Assembly: GCA_943704495.1 (NCBI GenBank)
Contig: CALSCR010002516.1
Coordinates: 1 to 64,000, forward strand
DNA: 64,000 bases
Direction of reading: 5' to 3'
Source: Pigoraptor chileana
Lineage: Eukaryota; Opisthokonta; Filasterea
Position numbers and translations under genes: made by a program. Numbering within the stretch: position 1 is the stretch's first letter; every line of letters starts with the position of its first letter. The notes under the pieces were generated by a model, which had not been told where the DNA came from, did not search any database, and saw nothing but the letters and a program-made list of their open reading frames with translations. Below are positions 45,889-57,800 of the stretch, in pieces.

Positions 45889-48800
45889 ATGGCGCCAAAA
45901 CGGCAGCTCCTGCTCCACTTTGTCGCATTTGTCGTTTTCATTGCTGTCTGTGTACAGGCTCAATCAGGCATGACTGACCCCGGATTCTGCCACTTCCGCA
46001 CAGGTGGGTGTCTCTGTGGGTCTGCATGCTCCTACTATGTTTCCCATCATATGCCCCACAGCGACAGCAACTCAAAAGTGAGCCCACTCTACAATGCACT
46101 TACGCTGTCTATTTCTCTCCGCATGCTTGAACTGACACATCCAATCGCAGTCGTCCTGCCAGATGAGTGCACTCACGTCCGGATAGCCACGTATGTGGCA
46201 TCTCACGGATATATCGTATATGTGGCGGGCGACGCGGCCAATCTTCTTGTGCGCATGAATTCGTCTTCAGGAGATTTAATCGACGTTTTTCGAGATCTTG
46301 CTTCGCAAAAGGCTTCTGTCTCCAATATCCGCTGCGGTGCCGTAGACGCAACTGGCGACTCAATTTATTACGGAACGAAGGATGGTGTGATCGCGCGGGT
46401 CATCCTGACACCGGCATCATTCCCGCTTGTTTACGCCGGCAAAACGACGTCGGCGGCTCGTTTCCTTGGCTTTACACCGCATTTCTCTGCTTGCATCGCA
46501 GACCCCAATCGCCCGCGCGTGTATTTTGCCGTGTACAATGGAGATGGGGCGGCAGTGGCGCTGGACGTGGATGCCTTTGCAATAGCCGCGACGCCGGTTC
46601 GTTTTGCGGGGCTATCCCAACAAAACACCGCAGCAACGGGGGCGTTTCTGCTTATCAACACGGCGTACTTTACGACATTTGGGGGCGCTATAATTGGCGT
46701 GAATGTGACTGAGTGGACACTGGCGTCTGTGTGGATGCCGCCGGCCTCGGCCCCCGACGCTCAAGGTCTCTCTGTGGGCCGCAGCGGTGTGTTGTTCTTC
46801 ATGCCGTCTGTGTCGATGGGAGTATCGGCAAATGAGGACGACGGAGCAATGTCTGCCTTTGTCTCAACGTTTGTGCCGTACGACCCCCGCATATCGGCGG
46901 CGGATTACGGGTCTACTGTGGACGAGTGGGCGTTTCCGCAGCTCCTCAGATTCACACAGTCTGTCGGCGACGCTGCAGTGCTTAATGCATCGGCATCGTT
47001 TGTCGTAAGGGCAGGGCGGGTGACGGCGGGCGTGTTTTCATCTGGGGCAGTCTACAATGCCGTATTTGGGCGGCCAGACACTGCTCGGCTCAGCAAGATT
47101 ACCTGGGCGGGCCAATCGCCGTCGCAGGGATGGCAGTTGTGGGATACTATCACCGTTGACAAGGGGGTGGAACTCCTGAGTGTGGCATCTGCTGGACGAC
47201 TGCTCTTTGCGGGTTCTCGGGAGAACCGCGTGTACGTGATCGACACGGCGGGTGAGTTGTCCTTCCAAAACAGGAGTTTTCAGTCTGTACACAAATGTTG
47301 AGGAGCACAACTGCACACACATACTCAATCGACGCATGTTATTATCGACTCACATGGCCGTATTGCAGCTGCTGATGTGTGTGTAAACGCAACGACGTGC
47401 GGCGAATGTGCGATCGGATGCTCGTGCGGGTGGTGCAGCAGCACACAGCAGTGCGTCCGCGGGGACGTCGCGGGGCCGTCAGTTGGAGCGTGCCCACCGC
47501 CTTCGTGGAATTACATGACATGTGAGTGTGAGCACATATTTTTTTATTCCCTTAGTGTTCATCGCAGCGAGCTGTGGGCGCACCGACCCTTTGTACTCAC
47601 GCTTACGCCCAACATATGCAGGTCCTCGTTGTGCAGCTTTGAAGACTTGCTCGGAATGCAGCAACGATGCGGTATGCGGGTGGTGTTCGACAACTCAGCA
47701 GTGCATGGAGGGGTCGGCGGAGGAAGCATATGGACAGGCATGCGTGGCCTGGCACTATGGAGAGTGTAAGTGTCTTGCGTGGCTTGGTCTCCGATTGTTT
47801 GTTAATGGTATTTAAGCACGAACTTTTATTTCACGGTGTTTGAAGTTGCGGTGTGCGCTGTGGGAGTTGGTAGGCAAGTTATTTGCGAGAGTGCACGGGG
47901 ACGCTATACTGACTTGCAAAATGGTGACTTCTGAACGGTACCCCACGGGCAATGCAGGCGACGAATGCAACGTGGAATTGTGCGAGGCATGCACTGACAT
48001 ACCCGTGTGTGGGTGGTGCGCCGGGTCGTCGCGTTGCATGGCCCTTGATACAACGCAAATTTCTAACAAGAGCGCGCTCGCGTCATCCAACGGCGTGAGT
48101 GGCAGCAATGGCCAGCCTGTGGCGTGCGAGTCGGACTGGCGATCGGTCAGCTGCTCGGTATCCGTTGTCTCTACGTCTGTCTCTGTCATTGTCTCGTCTT
48201 CTGTGACGGTGGCTGACGTCACTGCTGAATCGTCAACGTCAGCGGAAGTGGCGGAGACGAGCGACACTGCCGTACCCGATGCCACTTCATCCGCGGTTTA
48301 TACGAGTGACACGAGCAGCGCCCTGGCGTCATTAACACTCACCACTGTGATTGGGGGATCGCTGTCGACTACAATGGCGCCGCAAAGCGCTGCAGAGCCA
48401 CTCACCACCGATGCGAAATCTTCGTCTGCATCCACTTTGAGTGCATTGTCGTCATCCCCATTGTCTGCGGGCGGAAGTAACACCGCTAGTGTGACTTTCG
48501 TTTCGACTTCCGCAGCGGCAATGTCGTCCACGTTCGCTTTGGAAGGTACCCCCACGCCAACCCACCCGCAATTCACGACAAGTGATGCCGTAGTGACGTC
48601 AACGTCTACTCCTGTGGATGTCGGACTTCAAGACACGAGTTCTCAGTCCACGCCGAGCACACAGTCCTTGTCAGCTGCGGTGACGTCGTCGCTCTTCTCC
48701 ATCCCTGTTGTCGTTGATACATCAATCCCGATTTCTGTGGAGTCGTCCAGTGAAGCAGTCGAAAGTGCGTCGTCTGTGACGGAAAATTCTGCCGACACTT

Positions 48801-51800
48801 CTGTCGAGAGTCAAGTGCCTGGCTCGTCGTCGTTGTTTCCACCAACGGAGACATTGTCGGCGACAGCGTCCGTTGTTGTGGCCACTGGGGAAACAGTAGT
48901 TCCGCCTTCATCCAGCACATTGGTTCCAAACTCAAGCGACATTCCACATCCGTCACTCATGAACGGCTCGTCGACCTCGGCTGTCGATGCACTGTTACCA
49001 ACTGTTACTCCTGCCGAGTCCACAGCTAGTCACTTGGTATCTGCAGAGAGCGTATCTACCTTATTGATGCCCGTTGCATCACCAAGTGAATCGACGGTAA
49101 CGGAAACCGCAACGGCCGATCACGTGCTTTCGCTCTCATCCGCCGGGAGCGCTCTGCCGTCCGGAGTGTCGAGCGCACTCGAGGCGCTGTCAACCACCGA
49201 GGGCGGGTCTAATGAGTCTGCGTTGTCTCCACAGCCCGAGCCGTCTGAATTCATCACCACGTCTGCTGACAGCCTCTCTTCGGTCGACACGCCACACACA
49301 ACTGCTGCGTCAATGTCGTCCACAAGTGACACGCCAGCGGCACACGCATCATCCAGTGCCTCAAATGCTGAAAGCGCAGTGTCCACACAATCGTATTCAT
49401 CGCTGTTGCCACCACCGGTCTCCGTTGAATCAACATTTGAATCCGCGACGCAATTGTCCACGCAGCACGAGACGACAACTGGTACACCGATGGCGTCTGT
49501 ATCATCTGCATCGTCTTCATTTGAACAAGTATCTTCGATTGCAGCGTCTGTGTCGTTGAGTTCTGCTGACACCGAAACGGCGGAAACGGCATCTGTGGCT
49601 TCCATCGAGCTCCCTCTCGCGACAACGAGCATTGTAGGGAGTGTGTCAACGCCCTTGTCGTCTCAACAGGCATCGTCTCTGTCGCACATACCGACACCGA
49701 CAATGTCTTCCGGCGTTATGGAGTCTGCGAGTGAAGGTGTGCCGTCCACAGTCGCAGTGGAAAGCGCGTTTGCTATGTCATCGTCAGCAGCCAGTGACGC
49801 AACATCAGCTGTGATTGAAACCGACACTGCAGCTGCGCCGCCTTTGTCTCTCGAAGGCTTGTCATCCACGTCATCCAATGCACAGAGCATGTCTGCAACA
49901 ACACCCACTGTGGCGAGCCCGTCGACGCTGTCACCATCCGGGGTAGATTCTATGTCGTCTGTGTCTCCCTCGCTTGCGTCATCGTCTTCATCGCTGTCTG
50001 CGGAGGGGGCAACGCCATTGGAATCGGCAAGTGGCGATATATTGCTCTCACCCACGGGATCGACTGTGGAGGCAACGAGCGATATTCAGTCCCAATCCCA
50101 ATCTCAGCCATCGTATCAACGCACGTCGACAACAGAGATGTCGGTCTCAAGTGGCGCATCCACCCTCTCGTCGGTGGCGGGTTCACCAGCAATGAGTGCG
50201 TCATCACCATTCTCGTCGTCATATGCGGGCTCAACTTCGGAAAGTGTGACGGAGACGGGATCTTCGTCGCAGTACTCGTCTGCGGAGACGGTTGGGTCAT
50301 CGAGTTTGGCCACAAATACGCCCATACCATCGTCTTCGAGTTCGTGGTCTATGGATGCATCATCTGCAGCAGAATCGACGATTAGCACGGATGAAAACAT
50401 GCCTTTGTCCAACCCCACGGTCTCTGAATCGGTGTCGGCTGATGCTGATGAGACACTCGCTCCGCCAACAATCGAGAGTGTGTCGACAACATGGGTGTCG
50501 GATTCCACCACGGCTGTTACGTCGTCGTTGAGCGGGCTGTCTTCATCATTGGGGAGTGTGACAGCCGCCAGTGTGTCCCAATCTGTGGACATAACTTCGT
50601 CACTCGATTCGAGTGTGATTCCATTGTCTTCTGCATCGGATACCCTCGGTACAATGGAATCGACGACCGTGAGCTCCTATGCGGCGACCTCCTTTGTGAC
50701 AGCAAGCGAGTTTGTGCCTGCGGGAACAACGGTTGCTCCTCCGTGGTCATCAGGGCCATCATCGTCGTCTCCTGACAGTGTCACGCCGACCGAAGTCTCA
50801 AGTGCAACTCATTATCAGTCGTCGTCTGTAGCTGTGGAAGTTACATCGCCAACTGCAGTGACATCTGAGACGCCTCCCACCGTCACACAATCTGATGTTA
50901 CGCCTGCCACGGGTGTGGCATCGCCGACTTCAGTTTCATTTGAGTCGCTTTCTACCACACAATCTGACGTTACGCCTGCAAGTGGCGGGATATCGCCAAG
51001 TGCAGTGACATCTGAGACGTTTTCTACCGGTACGCAATCTGAAGTTACGCCTGCCAGTGACGAAGCAACGTCGACATCTGAGACGCCTTCCACTGTCACA
51101 CAATCCAAAGTTACGCCTGGCACGGGTGGAGCATCACCAACTTCAGTGACATCTGAGACGCCTTCTACGGGTGCACAATCTGACGTTACATCTGCAAGTG
51201 GCGGGATATCGCCGACTTCGGTGACATCTGAGACGCCTTCTACCGTCACACAATCCGAAGTTACGCTTGCCAGTGACGGAGCATCGCCAACTTCGCGAAC
51301 TTTGCCGACATTTGAGACGCCTTCCACCGTCACACAATCGGACGCTGCGCCTGCCACGGGGGGCGCATCGTCAACTTCGCCGACTTCAGTGACATCTGAG
51401 ACGCCTTCCACCGTCACTCAATCAGACGCTACGCCTGCCACGGGCGCAGCATCGCCAACTCCGCCGACTTCGGTGACATCTGAGACGCCTTCCACCGTCA
51501 CACAATCGGACGCTACGCCTACCACGGGTGCAGCATCGCCAACTTCGCCGACGGCAGTTACATCTGAGACGCCTTCGATCGACACACAATCTGACGTTAC
51601 GCCTGTCAGTGGCGGAGCATCGCCGACTTCATTGAGATCTGAGACGCCTTCCACCATCACACAATCTGACGTTACGCCTGTCAGTGGCGGAGCATCGCCG
51701 ACTGCAATGACGATTTCAATGGAGTCGTCTTCGACCGAGAAAGAGGTGCAGTCGGAATCGACGTCCGTGAGTGTTGCGTCCTCCACAAGCGAAGCGGTAT

Positions 51801-54800
51801 CCCTCTCAACTCCCGCGGTTACTTCAGCGTCCGCATCCGCATCCCCGACCGTTCTCTTCGAGTCGTCTGTACAGGGCCTCTCCTCCTCTGCCGTCGAACC
51901 CAGTATTGTCTCGTCCACGTGGGTGTCGGACTCGTCACTTGTATTGTCGACTGCTATGAGCGCATCGACATCGTCACCTACATCCGTTGCGGAGAGCACG
52001 TCTTTTGCCACTGTTTCTGGACACGAGGATCAGGTAACGTCTGATAATCCGGCAGCGAGTGCGTTGACGCTGCAGTCGACCACATTGGACACTACAACCA
52101 CGGGCCCCTCTCCACTACCGTCCGGGGAAGGCGCACAATCCACAACGTGGGTCTCTGATTCATCAGTTGCCGCTACGTCATCCGTGCTCTCTGAGTCGCC
52201 AATGATGTCTGCGTCATCAACGGTCGTCGTTACGTCATCTTCGGCAGGTGCTTTTGTCTCTGCTTCGGCCGCTTCGGTGTCCCCATCGCCCACTATCAGC
52301 ATCGCCGAGTCGCCGTCACCTGCCGAGGTGACATCATCACAGGTCACGACGGTTGTGGCGTCCATCCCGGGTGCCCTTGCGTCAGACTCGACACGCGCTA
52401 CGGAGACTACCTCATTGGTAGGATCATTCGGATCCCCATCGTCTTCAATCGATGCTACAATGACCTCAATTGCTGGCTCAACCTCATCGGAAAGTGTGAC
52501 GGAGACGGGATCTTCGTCGCAGTACTCGTCTGCGGAGACGGTTGGGTCATCGAGTTTGGCCACAAATACGCCCATACCATCGTCTTCGAGTTCGTGGTCT
52601 ATGGATGCATCATCTGCAGCAGAATCGACGATTAGCACGGATGAAAACATGCCTTTGTCCAACCCCACGGTCTCTGAATCGGTGTCGGCTGATGCTGATG
52701 AGACACTCGCTCCGCCAACAATCGAGAGTGTGTCGACAACATGGGTGTCGGATTCCACCACGGCTGTTACGTCGTCGGTGNNNNNNNNNNNNNNNNNNNN
52801 NNNNNNNNNNNNNNNNNNNNNNNNNNNNNNNNNNNNNNNNNNNNNNNNNNNNNNNNNNNNNNNNNNNNNNNNNNNNNACACTCGCTCCGCCAACAATCGA
52901 GAGTGTGTCGACAACATGGGTGTCGGATTCCACCACGGCTGTTACGTCGTCGGTGGAGGGGATGTCGTCAGTCAAATCAGTATTCGCAACGACGCCATCT
53001 GCGTGGACGCTATCGACAGATTTGAGCTCATTTGACGCCCCGTCGTCCCGCGAGACGATGTCTTCGCCAGTTGCAGTAACTATGGTGACGCTAACCCCGC
53101 CACCATCACAAAGCCCCCCGTCGAAATCGGTAGACAGCAGCGATTCTTCGTCTTTCCCCACACCTCCGATCATGTCAAGTAGTTCATCTCAGTCTATAGA
53201 ATCTGTGCCGACGGACGCCTCCTCGAGTGATCAAGCGTCTCACGTGTCCATTGAGACACCCGCATCGACTTACACCCCCTCGCTCTCCTCATCGCTTTCA
53301 ACCGTTAATGAGAATGCGCCTTTTCATACACCGGATCCATCGACCTCAGCGAGTGTGACAGCATCCGTTTCGACTGTCGTTCCCATGACGGAATCATCTG
53401 CGATGAGCACCGAGGCAGTGACCTCCACGGCGGCCGTGACGGCTGTTTCTGAGAGTGCTGCGTCAGCCGTGCAGCCCTCACAGCCATTGTCCACGGAGAT
53501 TGGAGTTGTATCAACGTCAACAATCACCGCCTTCTCGCAATCGTCTTTCATGCTGAGTGAGTCGTCATTGGCAGCTTCGCCTAGTCTTTCTGACTCTGCG
53601 TCTGTTTCTACGACTGTCGGCAGCGTTGGAACAGTTACTGGTGGCGACGCCATCGAGATTCCATCGGCATCCCCCTCTGTCACCACAGAGTTGGGATCAA
53701 GTGCTTTGTTGTCGACGTCTTCAATTATGTCTTCCGCTGACGGCATGTCGTCTGTCACCGTGGCAACAAGCATCGGTGTACTGTCATCGGCTGTGGACAC
53801 TCCCACATCACCTGCCACGATGTCGACATACACAGTTGACGGCACACCGTCGCCTTCAAGCACATCTGATGCGGTTTCGCAGTCGCATATGATGTCTGTG
53901 GAAGAGACCATTCTGACACCAACAATGACATCGATGGCGTCTTCGGCTGCTTCAAGTGGAGAGTCGACATCGTCTGCTTTAAGTGGAGAGTCATCGTCTG
54001 CTTTAAGTGGAGAGTCATCGTCTGCGCAAAGTGGAGAACCGTCACCTTCAATGATTGGCGTCACTCTGACGCAATCGATGACGACTGCACCGCCCACAGT
54101 GACAATGTTATCGTCGATTGTCTCTGTCGACAGCATCCCAGTGACCGCCATCTCGTCTTTGCAATCATCTGCACCGGCTCCTGTGACGTTGCCTTCAACT
54201 GAGAGCGCACCAGTCTCATCTACTGAGCAGAGCTCTGCAGTAGGGGTTGTATCGACACCTGGCCCTGGCATTCTGCAATCGTCGTCCTCGCAGACAACGT
54301 CATCATCCTCGCAAGCGACGTCATCTGTGCAAGTGTCGTTCTCGCCGACAACGTCATCTGTGGAAGCGTCATCCTCGCAGATATCGTCATCTGTGGAAGT
54401 GTCATCCTCGCAAACGACGTCGTCTGTGGAAACGTCATCCTCGCAAACGACGTCGTCTGTGGAAGCATCATCCTCGCAGATATTGTCATCTGTGGAAACG
54501 TCATCCTCGCAAACGACGTCGTCTGTGGAAGCATCATCCTCGCAGATATTGTCATCTGTGGAAACGTCATCCTCGCAAACGACGTCATCCGTTTCGGCCC
54601 CTCCCCCAATTGTGACGGAATCGCTTTCTGTTTTCTCGACAAATGGCGCTGTCGCTGAGAGTGTGTCTGCCTCATCAGCAGCCGCATCGAGTGTGACCAT
54701 TGCAGACACGTCCACACCATTGTCGGTGCCGAGTGACGTGTCGTCTCTCCTTACATCGTCAGTTCAGGTTACTGTCACCTCCCTTGTGATTGCTTCAATT

Positions 54801-57800
54801 TCGTCATCGACACTTTCGTCGTCATCGACCGTTGCGCATACAGCTGCTCCTGATGCAACGTCGGTATCGACACAGATAGTGTCGACGGGAGATTTATCTT
54901 CAGGTTCCGCCAATACGCCCGGTGCATCTCTTACGTCTCCCGAAACATCATCATCGACACCGGCTGCAGTGTCTGACAACGTAACACAATCAACATCGAC
55001 ATCCATTGCCGCGCCATCGCAATCCGCCTCACCCGCGTCCACGGCAGACTTTATCGCTGGATCCATTACTCTTTCCTCCGTATCGTCCATGCAGCCAACA
55101 CCGACGCCTGAATCTGTTCCGGCGACCACAGCTACGGCGCCCACGTCTGAGGCCCTCGTCACAACAGTGGCAGTGTCGTCATCAACCACAATCTCAATGC
55201 CCGCCTCGGAGCCTGCAGTTGCGTCAATAAGTGTGTCTACGTCGGCTGGAATGACCACTTCTGGCGGGCTTACGTCATTCGCCTCGATCGCTGCAACGGC
55301 TGCTACCGTATCGAGTGCTTCAGACGTTGTGTCAGACGCATCCACGTCAGTACCGACAGCTGAATCCACTGTCACAGTGATAGCAACATCCGGGTCTGCG
55401 GTCACATCGTCGGCGGTCGGCTCATCGTCAGCAGGGACGACACTATCCGATGATGCTATCGGCACAAGCGGCACTGGAGCGTCAACAGCGTCGATGTCTC
55501 CGTCGATATCTCCGTCGATAGAGGAAAGTGGTGCAGGTGGGGTGCTCTCCAGTGGCGTGTCTGCCTCTGTGACTGTTACTGTGAGCTCGCCAGCACCTCT
55601 GACCTCCCCCCTCATCCCATCCACGCTTGTGGAAGCTGTCGTTGTTATTTCGAGCACACTGGTTGTGTCTGCTGTTACGCCTGCCACACCAGCTGTCAAT
55701 TTGTTACGTCTGTCACACTGGTTGCGTCTATAGAGCTAAGCACACCAGTTTTGTCTACTGTTACGCTGAGCACACCAGTTGTCAGTATTGTTACGTCTGC
55801 CACACCGGTCGTCAGTTTTGTTACGTCGAGCACTCCGCTTGTGTCTATTGACCTGAGCACACCAGTTGTGTCTAATGTTACGCTGAGCACGCAATCAGTC
55901 TTTGCTGATGTTACATCCGCCCACTTCGCCGACGCAGCTTCGCCCTCGTCATCTGCATCTCCCAGCGGGGACACAGGAGGCATTGTCATTCTCAACAGCG
56001 TCCCCAGCGCATTTTATCGCTGCGGCTTCGGCTTTCTGTCCCTTCCGATTCCGCCCAATGTATTCGCTGGACAAAGTGGCCTTTCCATGGACGTTCAGCC
56101 CGTCTTTGGCGAGAGTCTCCCCCGTTGGATGTTCTTTGATTATGGCGGGTCCGAGTACAAACAAATGCACGCGGACGCGGCCATCGAGCTTCCAGAGGGG
56201 GCGGAGGGCGTCTCGCGATTGCTTGGTGTGGCGACATCGGACGACTTTGATGAGGGAAGGAAGAGCATATACAACGTTACGTTTGATTTGGCACTGGCTG
56301 CGACGGACGAGACCACCGGTCAGACTGCATTTGTGATTTTCAATGTGACCGTGGAGATTGGCGCTCCAGTCCCACTGCCGTTTCAGGCGCGCCTCATCCT
56401 TGCCGGCGATCCCACCGAAGCCATGCAGCGCATCCGCACTGTGTTTGCCGTGGGCGCGTTTGTGTGGTCCGCACTCGGGCCAACTGCCGCAGATGTTGCT
56501 CCCCTTGCAGTCGGATACGTGGAGTATGCGGAGGTCTCTCTCACTGCGGGCATCATTGGCATATCTGAGGCATATCAGTATGATGTGACCGTGAGTACTG
56601 CGACGGACGTGTCGGCTCGGCGCGTCGTTGCCGCTCTCATTAAGCCTGGCACGCGTCCGCTCTTGTCGGCTGTTATACTCCGGGGTGTTGTCGCTGTCAT
56701 CATTCTGTCGCAGCCGGCAAGCACCGTGGGGGCGACATCCTCCGCAAGTGCATCAGGCACCTCGGTGATCTCTACGTTTGTTGGGTCGGGGATGGCTACT
56801 GCGACTGTCGGCCCTAACTCTTTGTCCGTGGCAACAGATGTTCAATCATCGGATGCATCGCCGTCGCCATCGTCGTGGTCTGCAAGCACGCCGCTCAGAA
56901 ACACTCTGGATAGTCTGACTCCATCGCCGATTTCAATTGGCTCTACTTCTATCGCCTCTGCAGGCAGTAGTGCAACCGATCTGGCATTATCAGCCACCGC
57001 TGATTTCCAAGCGCCATCAGACGCACAGGCTGCCACTACGCCGGCTGCGGCACTGTCGGACACGCCGTTACCGGTGTCATCCGCCTCGTCGTCTAGTTTG
57101 AACACTCCTGCGATGACATCACCGACGGAATCGATCTCTGTGACAGCATCGGCAGTGACAGCATCCGCATCCGCCGGTGGACTCGGCCCTGTCATTGTTG
57201 TTGAGCCTTATCCGGCCATCCGCGCTGTGTATAGCATTGGGCTGTTTTCGGTCCCTGTCTCGAGCGAGCCGTTTCTGCAGCTGGGCAATGATGCGGGAGT
57301 GTATGCCTTGGATGTGTCGACAGCCGAGGGCGATCCACTTCCCAATCACCTCTACTTCAACAAAACAACATCGGTGCTCTACGGCTCGTTTGTGCCGAAT
57401 GAATCCGCCGCAAATGTGACCGTGCTTGTGACGGCCGTCGGCCTCGGTGGGGAAAATGCAACGACGCCGCTCACCGTGTCTATACACCCGCCCGACTCGA
57501 ACGTCACCCTCGCCATCCGCATACGAATTAGTGGAGCGCTGTCGTCTTTCACATTCCACCGCCGCGTGCGTGTGCTCAGCGGAATCCGGAGCTTTCTTCG
57601 CTCTGCGAATGTGCTCTTTGATGAGAGTCTGTCCGAATTTGAAGGTCTTTCGCTGTCAAGCAGTCTGCGCTTGCTGAGAGTGCTTAGCGGAAGCATAATT
57701 CTCGACTGGGGCACGGGCGACACCTCCCTGGGTGCTAGCAATGCCGCCGCAATTTCGTCGGCGATAAGCGCGGGTGTTCAAGACGGTTCCTTTGCGGCGC

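Larger units (their letters stand above)
48060..55935 (+). other. Ser/Thr-rich mucin-like stem
   Basis: The region encodes a low-complexity sequence dominated by Ser, Thr, Val, Ala and Pro, with almost no Cys, Lys or aromatic residues. Dense O-glycosylation is expected. Several internal tandem repeats are listed separately. Long open frames on the minus strand here are shadows of the biased codon use. Confidence 0.85.

Noticed and set aside
48298-55995. Long minus-strand open frames antisense to the mucin stem, up to 463 residues
   Set aside because: They mirror the Ser/Thr/Val codon bias of the plus-strand gene, encode acidic low-complexity sequence and show no family similarity or plausible start context.
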